Positions 15,501 through 23,380 of a stretch of 24,305 nt of DNA are shown piece by piece (the stretch's first letter is position 1; every line of letters begins with the position of its first letter). The notes beneath the pieces are model-generated. The model made no database searches. It was not told where the DNA came from and was given only the letters and a program-made list of their open reading frames with translations. A program made the position numbers and the translations under genes. This stretch comes from a virus, in the IMG/VR virus record IMGVR_UViG_3300006793_000276, positions 1-24,305 of that record; one strand, written 5' to 3'.

Positions 15501-18500
15501 AAGATTTTGCGGAAATAGAAGGCCTCGGTAAGTCTATGTCCCCCGATGTAGTAGGGACTGAAAACGAAGGCGGAAGTGGTAAATCTACAATTTCATCTAA
15601 ATCCGTCCGTAAAGAAAAATTCACACCGGATGAGTTTACCGTGGAAGATTCAGACTTGGCCACCCCCAAACCCGAAGAAGGGACTTGGCAGGATTTATTC
15701 ATTAATGGGATTGGCATGGAGGCTAGTTATGATTGGGTTAAACTAATAGCGGAAAAACTTAAAGAGCGCGGTTTAATTCCGAAAGATACCGTTATAGTAA
15801 GCCACCCCGAAATCCGTGAACTTGACGCCTCTCTGTCCAGAGTCGAAGCAGACCAACGCCATGCAAACAGGACTATTCTTACTCCAAGAGTCCTCGCTAA
15901 TATTATAGAAAAAAACGGTATTGATAATTTAATATCTTTACCTGATACCAATAAACAGGGCAGGGTAACCGAAGGCGGCCCGGGTTCTGGGATGTTATTT
16001 TATTCCTCGATACTATCAAAAATGGTTAGCGAGTACGGGAAGATTACTAAGGGTAAAAAAGGTGTTGTTGACGCGGGTATAACCCCAGCCGAGCTTTATA
16101 AAAGAGCCATTGAACTATTCGGAGAGTATAGAGATGGCGGCGCAAGATGGGCCAAGAAACATGACAATGGTTTTGAAGTTTCCTCTAAAGCACCGACTAA
16201 GTTAGGTAAGTCTTTTAGTGCTTTTAACGCAAAGCTTTCAGACGGAAAGTCTATTGAGCACCATTACCAAGTAAATGTAAAAGGCCACGCGAGTATTAAA
16301 GAAGGCAAGGGTAAGCCACCAAAAGACACTAGTATAGACAGTTTTGCCGAGTACAAAAAACTTTGGGAGCAATACGCCGAAGAAAACCCGAAGAAAATAG
16401 AAGCGTTAAGAAAAGCCGCCGAAGGTAAGGTTTTGACGGACATGTTTGCTACAACTGATGTTAATCAAGCAAGAGCGTTGGTCGATATCATAAAACCATC
16501 AAGAGAGCTTACAGATAAAGAGTGGTTTAAATTTGTAGAGCTGTTTGGCGGTCCCGAAGATACGACGATTGATAAAGATTCGAGATATACACAACAAAAA
16601 AGAAACGCCGAAAAACAATTCGCCTTTGCTTATTTTGCTCAGTTTATAAGAAAACGCGTTGCCGAAATGGGGGGTATGGAAGAGAAATTCGGCGATAAGA
16701 TTGCAACCGAAGGGGCTAGTGAAAATGTTGTTGAGAGTAAGCCCGGTGTAGAAGATCTAGACAGCCCCGAATCAAGAAGTGTAGAAGACTTAGGCCCCGC
16801 TGCCGAAGTTGAAAATGTGTCAACCGAAGAAGCGGATGGGGAGTTCATGAGTCAAATTGAGTCTAATGAATTAGCCGATGCAATGATGGATCCTCTCACT
16901 AAAGGGAGCACAAAAAAGAATTGGAAAAAAGCCGGAGTAATTTCAAACTTAGGGCCTCTCTATAAAAATATTCGGAAGTATTTAGATATGTCCGATGCTG
17001 ACATGGCTAAAGATAAGAATTTAGCCAGCTTGCTCAAAAAAGATAAATTCCAATCGGGCTTGCTTAAAAACAAATTTCACAAAGGCACCTTTACCCCTAA
17101 ACAGGTGAGGGACATGGCAAAATCAATACTTAGCCCAGACCAAGTTAATAACGCGGAGTCTGACGGCGAGGCGGCTGCAAAGCTCCAAGCTTTAATTGAT
17201 AGTCGAAAAGAGGGAGTCGAAGACAAGGCCAAGAGTGCAAAGGAAAATAAAGCAAAGCGTGAAAAAGCTAAGGCTCAAGAAAAGAATGAAGCCCTCGACC
17301 CTAAGTACGGCGACGACAGATCAATAACCCTCGGATCCGAGATCACACTCGTTTCAGAAATGCCCGCTTTACTTTCCGAAAGGATGGCAGCTTCTTTCTT
17401 AGCATCCGCAAAAGGTGGGTTTAATTTACTACCTGAGGAGATGCGTTATAAGATTCGCGTTACTATATTTAACCAACACGCTACTCTAGAAGATATAGCG
17501 GTTAAATTACAAAAAGATTTAAACCTTAAGTACGGGACTGAAGCGAGAGACTTCTTCGATATGATGGGGGTCGTCCTACCCACCTACGCAAAGGTAAAGA
17601 TTGCATCAAGAGAATTTAATTCAAGATTCCGTGAGCCAATAGTAGAAGCACTTAAAAAGTACGGCGTTACTGACAGAGTATTCGGTAAGTACGTGCAAGC
17701 ATTAGCAGCCGGTACTTTTAATAGGCACGTAAGAGGACTTCTTATGGAAGCCCAGAGTGATGTGATGTCGAGTATAGCCGATAGGCAGAAGAAAATAAAC
17801 GATCACGAAAGTTCTTTAGGCGCTGAATCGATTACCGATACTACAAAAAAAGAGCTTAAGGAAAGTATTAGTAAATATAAATCCGAAATTAAGCAGCTTG
17901 AAAAAGATTTCGAATCATACAGCTTCACAAACTATCATAATAAAGATGGGGAATTTGCACCTTCTGGTTTCTCAGACAGAGAAGCAGCTTTATTAGTTGA
18001 GAGTTCCAAAAAAGACCCTCAAATGATGAAGCTTCTTAAAGACAAAAATGACATCATGGGTCTGTGGGCTAAGATGAATGCTACAACTATAAAGGTAGCT
18101 CTCGAAACCGGTCAGATAAAACAAGACGAAGCGTTTAAACTAATTACCGCAAAGAGCCGAGCTAACTCAGCCGAAGGTTTGGTTGATGTCGTTTTCAACG
18201 CTCTTGGGTTAGATAAGAAGGACGATCAGTACAAAGAAAACGCTAAAATAATAAGAAAGACTTTTAACTCAGAAAGTTTTAAATATCAGCGAAACGAGGA
18301 AAAGGGGAGCATGCCCGAAGGCTACCATTACTCACCTATGCAAGGGTTTGAGGACAATGAATTCCATTACGAAGAACAGGAATCATTGGAACAACTGGTA
18401 ACCGGTAAAAGTGGCGGTAGCTCTGGTTGGCAGTCTAAAAGAAACAACGATGTTGGTAAAAGGGTCATGGGTCGCCGGACGGGGGTAGATAAACCTAATC

Positions 18501-20836
18501 CCGAATCCGCACTAGCCCACGCTTTTCTTGCTCACGATGCAATGGTTATGAGAGGAGCTAAGATTGCACCCGGTCAAAGAATCCGCGAGTGGTATGAGCT
18601 TTTCCTCGAGATGCATAAAAACAAAGACAACCTCGGAGAGAAAATCGAGTGGTCTGAGCGTTTTAGCGAGGTTGCTAAAAACAACGGCATTGAAGGTTTA
18701 ATGAACGATAAAAGAAAAAGACAGATTGTCTTTAACGAGTTCAATGAATTTTTCGATGTATTAGAGGAACACGAAGACGGTAAGATGCCGACTCAGACCG
18801 GCTTAAAACTAAAGACAAAAGTAGTTAACGGCAAAGAGCGTATCGTTATAAGGAAAGGCGAAATACCTATTAACATAGCAAATGACCCATCCTTGTTCTT
18901 GGTTAAAAACGGAGGTGAACTTCAGTTCGTTAAATTTAAACTAAAAGATGGTAAAAAAGGAGACGGTAAGACTCTTACATCAAGAGGAGCCCGCCTCACC
19001 TCTGAGTTAAGTAATTTAAATTACCAGCCCAGCAATCCTTTGTTCAGAGCCATTCAGATACCTACCAGGTTCTTGGCACAGATGTATACTTCGTTTAACC
19101 CGGATTTCCTTTTATCAAATGCCGTTAAGGATGCGATAACCGGTATGATAAATGTTACCGAGGATGAAAAGAAAACAATATTTAAAGATTTAATAAATCC
19201 CAAAAACTACGGAAGAGCGGTAAAAGCTATTTACAAAGTAGAGCGGGAAATGGAGCAAGGACCAAGGTCAGCGAAGTATAAAAACATGCCCTTAGAGGAG
19301 GCTCTTAAAATTGGAGATAATGACTGGGAGGGTTGGTTCAGGTTCTTCGAAGCTAATGGTATGCGTACCGCGTTTACTAGCCAAGATGAAGTTACGCAGT
19401 ACATGGAAGCCGTAAAAGAAGACATAGGAATACTTTCCAAAAGAGGTAAGTTCTCTAAGGCCAAAATGAAGCTTCTCGAAAGCAATATAGTAAAAACTGT
19501 TGAGGCGATGAATGCGGGTGTTGAAAATGCCATGCGTTTACTAGTTGCAAAACATTTACTTAAAAAAGGTTTTACCGTTCAGCAAGCGGTCATGGCGGGT
19601 AGAAATATATCTGTGGACTTTAACAGAAAAGGAACTCTCAGTTCCGGAATCGGTTCGTTATTCCTATTCTTCAACGCAGGCGTTCAGGGTAATCTCCGAA
19701 TGATTAAATCAATGGTGGGCCGGGATAGGGTGGCGGCCGCTAAGTTAATTACCGGGATAATGGCTTTCTCTTTTACTTGGGGCTTGCTTCAAAGAATGTT
19801 GACCCAACACGATGAAGATGAAGACGGGGAGAACGAAGGCAACCACTACGACAGATTAGGCGACTTCGAAAGAGATACTAATTTAACAATGTTCTTCCCC
19901 GGTACTGATTACAATGTCCGCATCCCTCTTCCTTGGGGTTATAATTTATTTTGGATGATGGGCCAAAAAGCGGCTAATGTAGCGGCTCAAAGCATGGGCT
20001 CTTCTATGGGTGGGTCGGGTATTATTTCGAACGGCACAAACGCCATGTCAAATATCTACTCCACATTTAACCCACTTGGTGGAACTTTAATGCCCGGGTT
20101 TATTGCTCCTCTTTATCAAGTCGCTCAAAATGAAACTTTTTACGGAGCCCCGATTACGAAACCCAATCGTCAATTTGAAGAAACCCCAGCCGCTTTTAGA
20201 AGTAGTAAAAATACAAAAGAATTTTTTGTAGATTTTTCTAAGAAAATGAATGGGTGGCTCGGTGGAGATGAAATTACTCCGGGGTCTATGAAAAGGATGT
20301 TCGGGTCTGACGAGGTTGTAAACCCAATGGAAGATTGGAGCTGGGCGTTGTCAGGTAGTGATCTTGAACATATATTTGAAGGGTACACGGGTGGGCCAGG
20401 TGCAACTTTTTCAAGATTAGTATCAGGAGCGTACAGCGGTATTAACGGGAACCTAGACATGAATTGGGCAGAAGTACCCGTTTCCCGAAGGTTTTTTAGA
20501 GAAGGTTACTCGTCATACATGACTTCTAAAAGGTTTTACAATTTAAAGAAAAGAACCGACAACGCTAACGAGTATGTTAAAAATCTTAAATCCGGTAAAA
20601 ACATCAAAGAATCAAAAGAAGCTATATCTGGTAATAGGGATTTATTACAAATAAAACCTATGGTAGACGCCGCCGATACAAAAAGAAAAGCAATTCAGAG
20701 ACTTGTAGATAAAGTTAATGCATCTCAGTTGTCAGAATCGCAAAAGCTTGATAAGGTAGAGAAATTAGAAAAGCAACGGGTGGCTGCTTGGCTTAAAGTA
20801 TTGTACAAAGCAAGGAAGATGGGAATTGACGTATAA
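9599..20836 (+). CDS. Giant phage polyvalent protein: zincin plus LPD38 module
   Basis: 3,745 residues, nearly half the window, starting 6 nt after the previous stop; no ribosome site is obvious. In order: helical N-terminus (1-520); a glycine/alanine-rich, membrane-like stretch (about 561-620, GTGALAGTVITPGAGTLAGA); a second small-residue region (700-750); a zincin with HEGGH (His892, Glu893, His896) and possible third ligand Glu964; a Lys/Glu linker (about 1150-1470); several unassigned domains, including one at about 2185-2300; and a C-terminal part (about 2900-3620) that I recognise as the LPD38-containing module of phage polyvalent proteins. Such proteins are thought to be packaged in the head and injected with DNA. 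It could form an ejection conduit, cleave host proteins, or both. N4-type virion RNA polymerase motifs were looked for and not found. No internal stop or frameshift is seen. Confidence 0.85.
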   Translation: MGLLDDLDLGREAYSKKRPLKLEGFERPVPKPEPTQRPANWTPELAMEEVRSKRSTSGQTPAWDPPAEEPSLQETDPNLAQAYKDINTFKKDISALSSDVSNYKEIAGTKTNALNDFYENTVAPFWQEQFSEGFLETPELDLKKPESIDGFFKDIDSRYDGFQKRVDEGDTSWFGEDEQLGRASRMLKGKRKYDLIKQKHARMLKDYHQSQNAFNSAEARKKAMKEALMSLPENARRAAGTWKEENPDKTLTPSQINSLLDKQKFEKPQYSLTGDLINPDKVDPRLNLDEGDYYSKKDQDRQGKRLGAVEKYGLSGLQKDLKELDTATKLKKHGMMYSVLGEIANRSIYISAAEKEAINLDRIKKAGFGSYKGTDINEAIENLGGEDRIIAASLVENVGKAHVALERAKVFHAANVKQKGAEEAKREIELAEKNFSAAFNAAIQGGFGEEIEKRGRSNSWYGNLYNAYRAGDLLEDASDFTLKLAGYSEFTQTDAKKLIDIMTEMQNLETSETYKSYKQSSSDNLLDAFGNIFKHGLAIPEMVTETLTGFFNTYFTEAPRTLAITTGTGALAGTVITPGAGTLAGAGTGAAWGLRLNAGVSSFVMEYVGEFLSEMEKAGVDWHNPNVFMAAFNNPTLMAEVREKATKKAGGVAFFDIIAAGIAGKTMRLVKNPSSLKKLPNGVKAFRQELDAGIQVSSARQSLAMGAELAVQGGLGGTGEAVGQLLTLDPGEEIDWDAIAAEMGIEALGPGGWGFATNYALSKFRGGYALEDLTGTEANILNKEQTADGYVEQVDQAGFRYERRRFNTAQDYLNYVVEQTGMDLNSPTGFLVSKLVGFAQASGKIGNLGVVVADRTPFSGSTTRGAYNNGTIFLNKKALAGREDSTPFVLLHEGGHYIQDMFFTPEMVSDMYGKYHGDDDAKKLSWAQYKLGRQVLSLEDLSTSELNTVNSTFDTTSDLVKHAEWFTSQVGAALAIESGLAGGTKVDSNVKKAVRAMMKYITGDESVEQFFPPSPESDADGAVRLALLAQLGFDPNTLQNNRAAFVAEDGSQAAGTTVNPFEVNLANMANWDQNTRDVWARILGYKNWKSLPNKFKRGGAVRRDKTLAGGGDPTATVDLSDPEVQQKLYKGSNISKPVATETQEGGGNLKKVTTLSPEKSKTGGKVGAAARTALSKGAAETDVEELGSKTIKTSAGEPLNIIKKAGDGGPIDLKGVPKERSRVESRIKEIKDTIAELKTPNKVWDSSEKTGPRWVEQPRFETAEDQKKAIAPLENELKGLEARSKNIKEVPVSKGGKPIPEGLGTGPKDEFSIAKQKVDNIIEKAGEATKPKPAKVEVVKPKPVPTKNKSGKPNIARDPIAKKDNLDEVKPTVSKQEKEADKPKEVAKSKVTPKKLFEDPKPIKESTLKKLEAKSEKRKEQAVESKKDRDAPDSVKDVQDSISELSRLNNKEMAGRISKAKKSIIKRKTEQIQSLTKDDLMNMKINGKSRKLSEVKRSLLKKVSVDPLDILRELLFPGLDPDSNIFEALGFSEFEDIFDGLEAKTLTPDQIKKLNSKIENYFDNNLPELSEQAPVVEGVLVPYGVHDVSIPGAAALNGKTEKSVQISFTNNLGEEGDIINVKGKRQKEGGIWYGDKEFTPVKGRYGWEILGKKELLKDGKVYAYKYSLKAVTEDQARRDLPWHEVPASAIPGRLNDFSVADNRGGKVSRENFRDPLSPITRQYLSIGQALRGKSKTALTAMSGDWNNKAKEGIPARNAYRLFRAMSKGDVDYGLLETLYGKDTDTSKVSYDDARMIGTMVLGALAPARTTSKRRVASMQKNLKSNFDPVEEKLEKENKASGGRAESYEQTTFKIDEEGNTINFLRGLYSRIRADEKSRQKSKDDLRAADLVLIDLMNAEDQFGMTKDQIRTELTTLFTDPNNEFFGLVDVFRAGIDVQSGDATKVAKRFEDGRPVITPTEDQAKALDKDFAEIEGLGKSMSPDVVGTENEGGSGKSTISSKSVRKEKFTPDEFTVEDSDLATPKPEEGTWQDLFINGIGMEASYDWVKLIAEKLKERGLIPKDTVIVSHPEIRELDASLSRVEADQRHANRTILTPRVLANIIEKNGIDNLISLPDTNKQGRVTEGGPGSGMLFYSSILSKMVSEYGKITKGKKGVVDAGITPAELYKRAIELFGEYRDGGARWAKKHDNGFEVSSKAPTKLGKSFSAFNAKLSDGKSIEHHYQVNVKGHASIKEGKGKPPKDTSIDSFAEYKKLWEQYAEENPKKIEALRKAAEGKVLTDMFATTDVNQARALVDIIKPSRELTDKEWFKFVELFGGPEDTTIDKDSRYTQQKRNAEKQFAFAYFAQFIRKRVAEMGGMEEKFGDKIATEGASENVVESKPGVEDLDSPESRSVEDLGPAAEVENVSTEEADGEFMSQIESNELADAMMDPLTKGSTKKNWKKAGVISNLGPLYKNIRKYLDMSDADMAKDKNLASLLKKDKFQSGLLKNKFHKGTFTPKQVRDMAKSILSPDQVNNAESDGEAAAKLQALIDSRKEGVEDKAKSAKENKAKREKAKAQEKNEALDPKYGDDRSITLGSEITLVSEMPALLSERMAASFLASAKGGFNLLPEEMRYKIRVTIFNQHATLEDIAVKLQKDLNLKYGTEARDFFDMMGVVLPTYAKVKIASREFNSRFREPIVEALKKYGVTDRVFGKYVQALAAGTFNRHVRGLLMEAQSDVMSSIADRQKKINDHESSLGAESITDTTKKELKESISKYKSEIKQLEKDFESYSFTNYHNKDGEFAPSGFSDREAALLVESSKKDPQMMKLLKDKNDIMGLWAKMNATTIKVALETGQIKQDEAFKLITAKSRANSAEGLVDVVFNALGLDKKDDQYKENAKIIRKTFNSESFKYQRNEEKGSMPEGYHYSPMQGFEDNEFHYEEQESLEQLVTGKSGGSSGWQSKRNNDVGKRVMGRRTGVDKPNPESALAHAFLAHDAMVMRGAKIAPGQRIREWYELFLEMHKNKDNLGEKIEWSERFSEVAKNNGIEGLMNDKRKRQIVFNEFNEFFDVLEEHEDGKMPTQTGLKLKTKVVNGKERIVIRKGEIPINIANDPSLFLVKNGGELQFVKFKLKDGKKGDGKTLTSRGARLTSELSNLNYQPSNPLFRAIQIPTRFLAQMYTSFNPDFLLSNAVKDAITGMINVTEDEKKTIFKDLINPKNYGRAVKAIYKVEREMEQGPRSAKYKNMPLEEALKIGDNDWEGWFRFFEANGMRTAFTSQDEVTQYMEAVKEDIGILSKRGKFSKAKMKLLESNIVKTVEAMNAGVENAMRLLVAKHLLKKGFTVQQAVMAGRNISVDFNRKGTLSSGIGSLFLFFNAGVQGNLRMIKSMVGRDRVAAAKLITGIMAFSFTWGLLQRMLTQHDEDEDGENEGNHYDRLGDFERDTNLTMFFPGTDYNVRIPLPWGYNLFWMMGQKAANVAAQSMGSSMGGSGIISNGTNAMSNIYSTFNPLGGTLMPGFIAPLYQVAQNETFYGAPITKPNRQFEETPAAFRSSKNTKEFFVDFSKKMNGWLGGDEITPGSMKRMFGSDEVVNPMEDWSWALSGSDLEHIFEGYTGGPGATFSRLVSGAYSGINGNLDMNWAEVPVSRRFFREGYSSYMTSKRFYNLKKRTDNANEYVKNLKSGKNIKESKEAISGNRDLLQIKPMVDAADTKRKAIQRLVDKVNASQLSESQKLDKVEKLEKQRVAAWLKVLYKARKMGIDV
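12053..12500 (+). other. Zincin-like metallopeptidase domain in the giant protein
   Basis: Covers residues of about 819-967. FVLLHEGGHYIQDMF supplies HExxH at 892-896, with the codons for the first His at 12272-12274. Before it lie beta-type strands, IGNLGVVVADRTPF and GAYNNGTIFLNKKAL, like the edge strand that positions substrate in other zincins. KHAEWFTSQVG (Glu964 at 12488-12490) is the kind of downstream helix that gives the third zinc ligand in gluzincins. The order strand, HExxH helix, EW(F) helix recurs in phage polyvalent proteins. Activity and substrate are unknown; it may act on host proteins or on the giant protein itself. Confidence 0.65.
19022..20420 (+). other. LPD38-type module of the giant protein
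   Basis: Residues about 3142-3608. Landmarks I associate with LPD38: FNPDFLLSNAVKDAITGMI (transition from the preceding helical part), VDFNRKGTLSSGIGSLFLFF with NAGVQGNLRMIKSMV, a hydrophobic helix AAAKLITGIMAFSFTWGLLQ (about 3379-3400), an acidic cluster DEDEDGEN, a beta-rich NVRIPLPWGYNLF, then FNPLGG, the NETFYGAPI segment and GYTGGPG (3596 onward). Upstream, GYHYSPMQGFEDNE near residue 2908 and GRRTG near 2960 match what usually precedes the module. The module marks injected phage proteins; its own biochemical role is, to my knowledge, unproven. Confidence 0.75.
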
Positions 20837-20847
20837 CAAATGATATC

Positions 20848-22887
20848 GTGAAGAATACAAATTTAGTACTAAGTCGTGAACAGGAAGAAAAACTCGTGGA
20901 GTACGCACTTGAGCGAGTTGAAAGCTTAAAAGAAGACAACTCCGCGCGTATAAGTAGTGACTTACACTCTTGGTCTGTTTATCAAAATGACCGCAAGGAT
21001 AGGGACGCTATTGACAGTATCTTCGCTCAATCAAATGTCTCCGTTCCTTTAACTAGTTTAGTCGTAGACCATTTTTTAGCTAGAGCTGAAGATGAGATAA
21101 CAGGGACAAGTCCTTATTTCGAATTTAAACCACAAGGTGTTTCCGATACGGTTTCCGCCGAATCTTTTAATAGGTACTTCCATTGGAAATTGGAAGACAA
21201 AGGTAGGATCCGAGAAAGATTAGAAGAAAGTTTTCTTCATATATTCTTACAAAGAGCAGCTATTTTTAAGTCCGTTTACGAAGAGCGTAAATCTGTATGG
21301 TACGATTTAGAAAGAAGCGCTCTGTTTGATAATGAGACTCAAGAGTTTGTAGAACTTCTTGAGCAAGGGCCTGTTATAGAAGGAGACGCACCAATGTTTC
21401 CCGAGGTTAACCCAGAAACCGGCGAAACCGAGACACGACTCGAAGCAGACCCTTCGTTCACCGTAACTCCTGGAAAGCACGAATTTAAACCATACCCCGA
21501 AGGTGTGCCGACCGAGCAAATTAAGTACAAAGGTCCTAGGTCGGTGGTCGTTGATTCGGACAGGTTCTTGGCCCCAAGTTCAGTAGAGCACCTAGAGTAT
21601 GCCGACTTCATTGGCGAGCTTTACGATAAAGATTTAAATTGGTGCCGCGATATATTTTTTGAGCGTGAGTGGTTTTCTTTTTCCGACTACGAAGAGGCTG
21701 TAAAGAAGGACTCTAACCCTAGAACAAAAAGTAAAAAGAACGAAGATTCTAAGGACAGTAAAACTTGGGAAAAAGAAAAGATTCCTATGGTTCCCGTAGT
21801 TGAATGTTGGATTTCAAAAGATATACTAGGAACGGGGCAGCCTCAAGATTTCTGCGTATTTATAGATACTGAAATTAAAAAAGCTATTTTTTACGAGTAC
21901 ACAGCTAAGCTCACCCCCGACAATAAACCACCTTATGTAACCGTAGCGATCGGTAAGATGAATAATAAATGGTGGGGTCCGAGTCTTCCTGAAAAAATAA
22001 GAACATACCAAGAGTACATCGATAAACAGTTTAATAGCGAAAGCTATCGTAACGAGTTGTCCGCTAATCCTATTATAGGTGTAAACCCTCAGGCAGTAGA
22101 AGACGAACCCGAAGATGTCGAGCTCCACGCGGGTAAGTTATTTCAACTTAAAGACCAATACAGCATGGACGATTTTCTTTCGTTCTCGGCTTTACCTAAT
22201 TTAGATAACAAGACCCAGGAGTTAATCGATTTTGTATTCGGCATGGTTCAACTTTGGCTTGGGGTTAGTAATATGGCACAAGGAGATTACCAAGCTTTAT
22301 CGCCCGCTAATACTGCAACGGGAGTTGAGGCAACTTTAAACGAAGCTTCTAAAATAGGGCGAAGGTGGATGCGTAGAATCGTAAGAGGGTTTGAAGAGCA
22401 CCTTGCAAAATTAATAAAAGTTGCAATGGCAACTATGGACGAAGCTGAGGTCTACGAATACATGGAAGGGGATGTGGCCGCTTTTGCGGAGATGACTCCC
22501 GAGATGATTTCGGATCTTGAGATGAATTGTAAGGTCATCCTTTCACAGGACCAAGGACAGCGGGCTATCGAAAAAGCCAACCTTGCTCTTCAGGTTCAGG
22601 AAAGATTTTTACAGCATCCACCCGAAATTCGACCATTCAGCCGCCCAATGTTTAAGCGCATTTTAGACGCCCTTGGTTACGAAAATACCGAAGAACTTTT
22701 ACCAGAAGCCGCACCACCTGACCCTAAAAGCGAAGCTGAGATTATGAAACTCATGGCGGATGCACAGGGCACAGGAGGAGGAGCTGGGCAAGCCCCAGAA
22801 GCGGGTGATCAAATCAACGCACAAGTCCAGGGGATGGGTAACAGCAACCCTCAAGGCGAAAATCAATATCAACAACAGACAGGATAA
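20848..22887 (+). CDS. Portal protein
   Basis: 679 residues, in the range of P22-like portals. The only workable start is GTG 20848, 11 nt after the giant gene's stop, since the next in-frame Met codon lies far inside the protein; no Shine-Dalgarno site precedes it. PLTSLVVDHFLARAEDEITG near residues 72-91 is the conserved early wing helix; KWWGPSLPEKIRTYQEYIDK and the following FNSESYRNELSANPIIGVNP match the stem and clip region, and SPANTATGVEATLNEASKIG with RRWMRRIVRGFEEHL form the long crown-side helices. The C-terminal 60 residues are Gly/Gln/Asn-rich and disordered. The portal dodecamer forms the vertex through which the terminase pumps DNA. Lying after the giant protein instead of directly after the large terminase is unusual. 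Confidence 0.9.
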   Translation: MKNTNLVLSREQEEKLVEYALERVESLKEDNSARISSDLHSWSVYQNDRKDRDAIDSIFAQSNVSVPLTSLVVDHFLARAEDEITGTSPYFEFKPQGVSDTVSAESFNRYFHWKLEDKGRIRERLEESFLHIFLQRAAIFKSVYEERKSVWYDLERSALFDNETQEFVELLEQGPVIEGDAPMFPEVNPETGETETRLEADPSFTVTPGKHEFKPYPEGVPTEQIKYKGPRSVVVDSDRFLAPSSVEHLEYADFIGELYDKDLNWCRDIFFEREWFSFSDYEEAVKKDSNPRTKSKKNEDSKDSKTWEKEKIPMVPVVECWISKDILGTGQPQDFCVFIDTEIKKAIFYEYTAKLTPDNKPPYVTVAIGKMNNKWWGPSLPEKIRTYQEYIDKQFNSESYRNELSANPIIGVNPQAVEDEPEDVELHAGKLFQLKDQYSMDDFLSFSALPNLDNKTQELIDFVFGMVQLWLGVSNMAQGDYQALSPANTATGVEATLNEASKIGRRWMRRIVRGFEEHLAKLIKVAMATMDEAEVYEYMEGDVAAFAEMTPEMISDLEMNCKVILSQDQGQRAIEKANLALQVQERFLQHPPEIRPFSRPMFKRILDALGYENTEELLPEAAPPDPKSEAEIMKLMADAQGTGGGAGQAPEAGDQINAQVQGMGNSNPQGENQYQQQTG

Positions 22888-22892
22888 CTATC

Positions 22893-23099
22893 ATGGCAAA
22901 TAAATACAATCACTCAAAAGTACCAAATGCTTTTAAACAAAAACGCACCAATGCTAGATACAAGATAGCAAATATAAAAGTTGGTGGTAAACGCCAATTA
23001 GGTAATAACTTCGGACTGTACGCACACCCACTCGGGAAGACTTACGCTAAAGCAACCGGCGTTATCGGTAAAACTAACAGAGCCGCTTCGGTAGCTTAA
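22893..23099 (+). CDS. Small basic protein without acidic residues
   Basis: 68 residues, 5 nt after the portal gene, with AGGA at 22881-22884 8 nt before ATG. It contains about 10 Lys and 4 Arg and no Asp or Glu. It is glycine- and asparagine-rich with no long hydrophobic run: FKQKRTNARYKIANIKVGGK, then a less charged C-terminal half. It looks like a small DNA- or RNA-binding or head-associated protein, but no family is recognised. The stop overlaps the next start by one base (TAATG). Confidence 0.75.
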   Translation: MANKYNHSKVPNAFKQKRTNARYKIANIKVGGKRQLGNNFGLYAHPLGKTYAKATGVIGKTNRAASVA

Positions 23100-23380
23100 T
23101 GAGCGATATTGTTCTATTCGACAAGCTTTCCGATGTCAAAAGGCTCACTGTTGACGAGGCTTTTACGCATTTGGAGAAAAGGTTTCAAACAGAAAGAGGC
23201 CGTTATCTCTCCAGAATGCTTGACCGCGAAACAAGTCCCGAGGAGACAATTGCTCTCAAGGCCGTCGTTAACGCGTTGGAGACTTTATCGCCGATGGCTC
23301 TCGCGGAAGCAGTCATCAAAATAGAATCGAAGAATCTTAAGAAGCATAGTCCCGAAATGTTTAAGGTTAAAAAGGCATGA
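23099..23380 (+). CDS. Small helical protein between portal and LamG gene
   Basis: 93 residues, mostly helical: LTVDEAFTHLEKRFQTERGR, RETSPEETIALKAVVNALET and PMALAEAVIKIESKNLKKHS form three amphipathic helices, followed by a basic tail. No enzymatic motif is visible. One-base overlap upstream and four-base overlap downstream indicate coupled translation. Short helical proteins next to portal genes can be head-tail connectors or scaffold parts, but no family is recognised here. Confidence 0.7.
   Translation: MSDIVLFDKLSDVKRLTVDEAFTHLEKRFQTERGRYLSRMLDRETSPEETIALKAVVNALETLSPMALAEAVIKIESKNLKKHSPEMFKVKKA

Noticed and set aside
15974-15991. Walker-A-like GGPGSG in the giant protein
   Set aside because: Followed by Met-Leu rather than Lys-Ser/Thr, no Walker B recognised nearby, so not a credible ATP site.
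9599-20836. N4-type virion RNA polymerase in the giant protein
   Set aside because: Similar size, but I could not find the T/DxxGR, Rx3KxnYG or catalytic HD(D) motifs in a sensible order.
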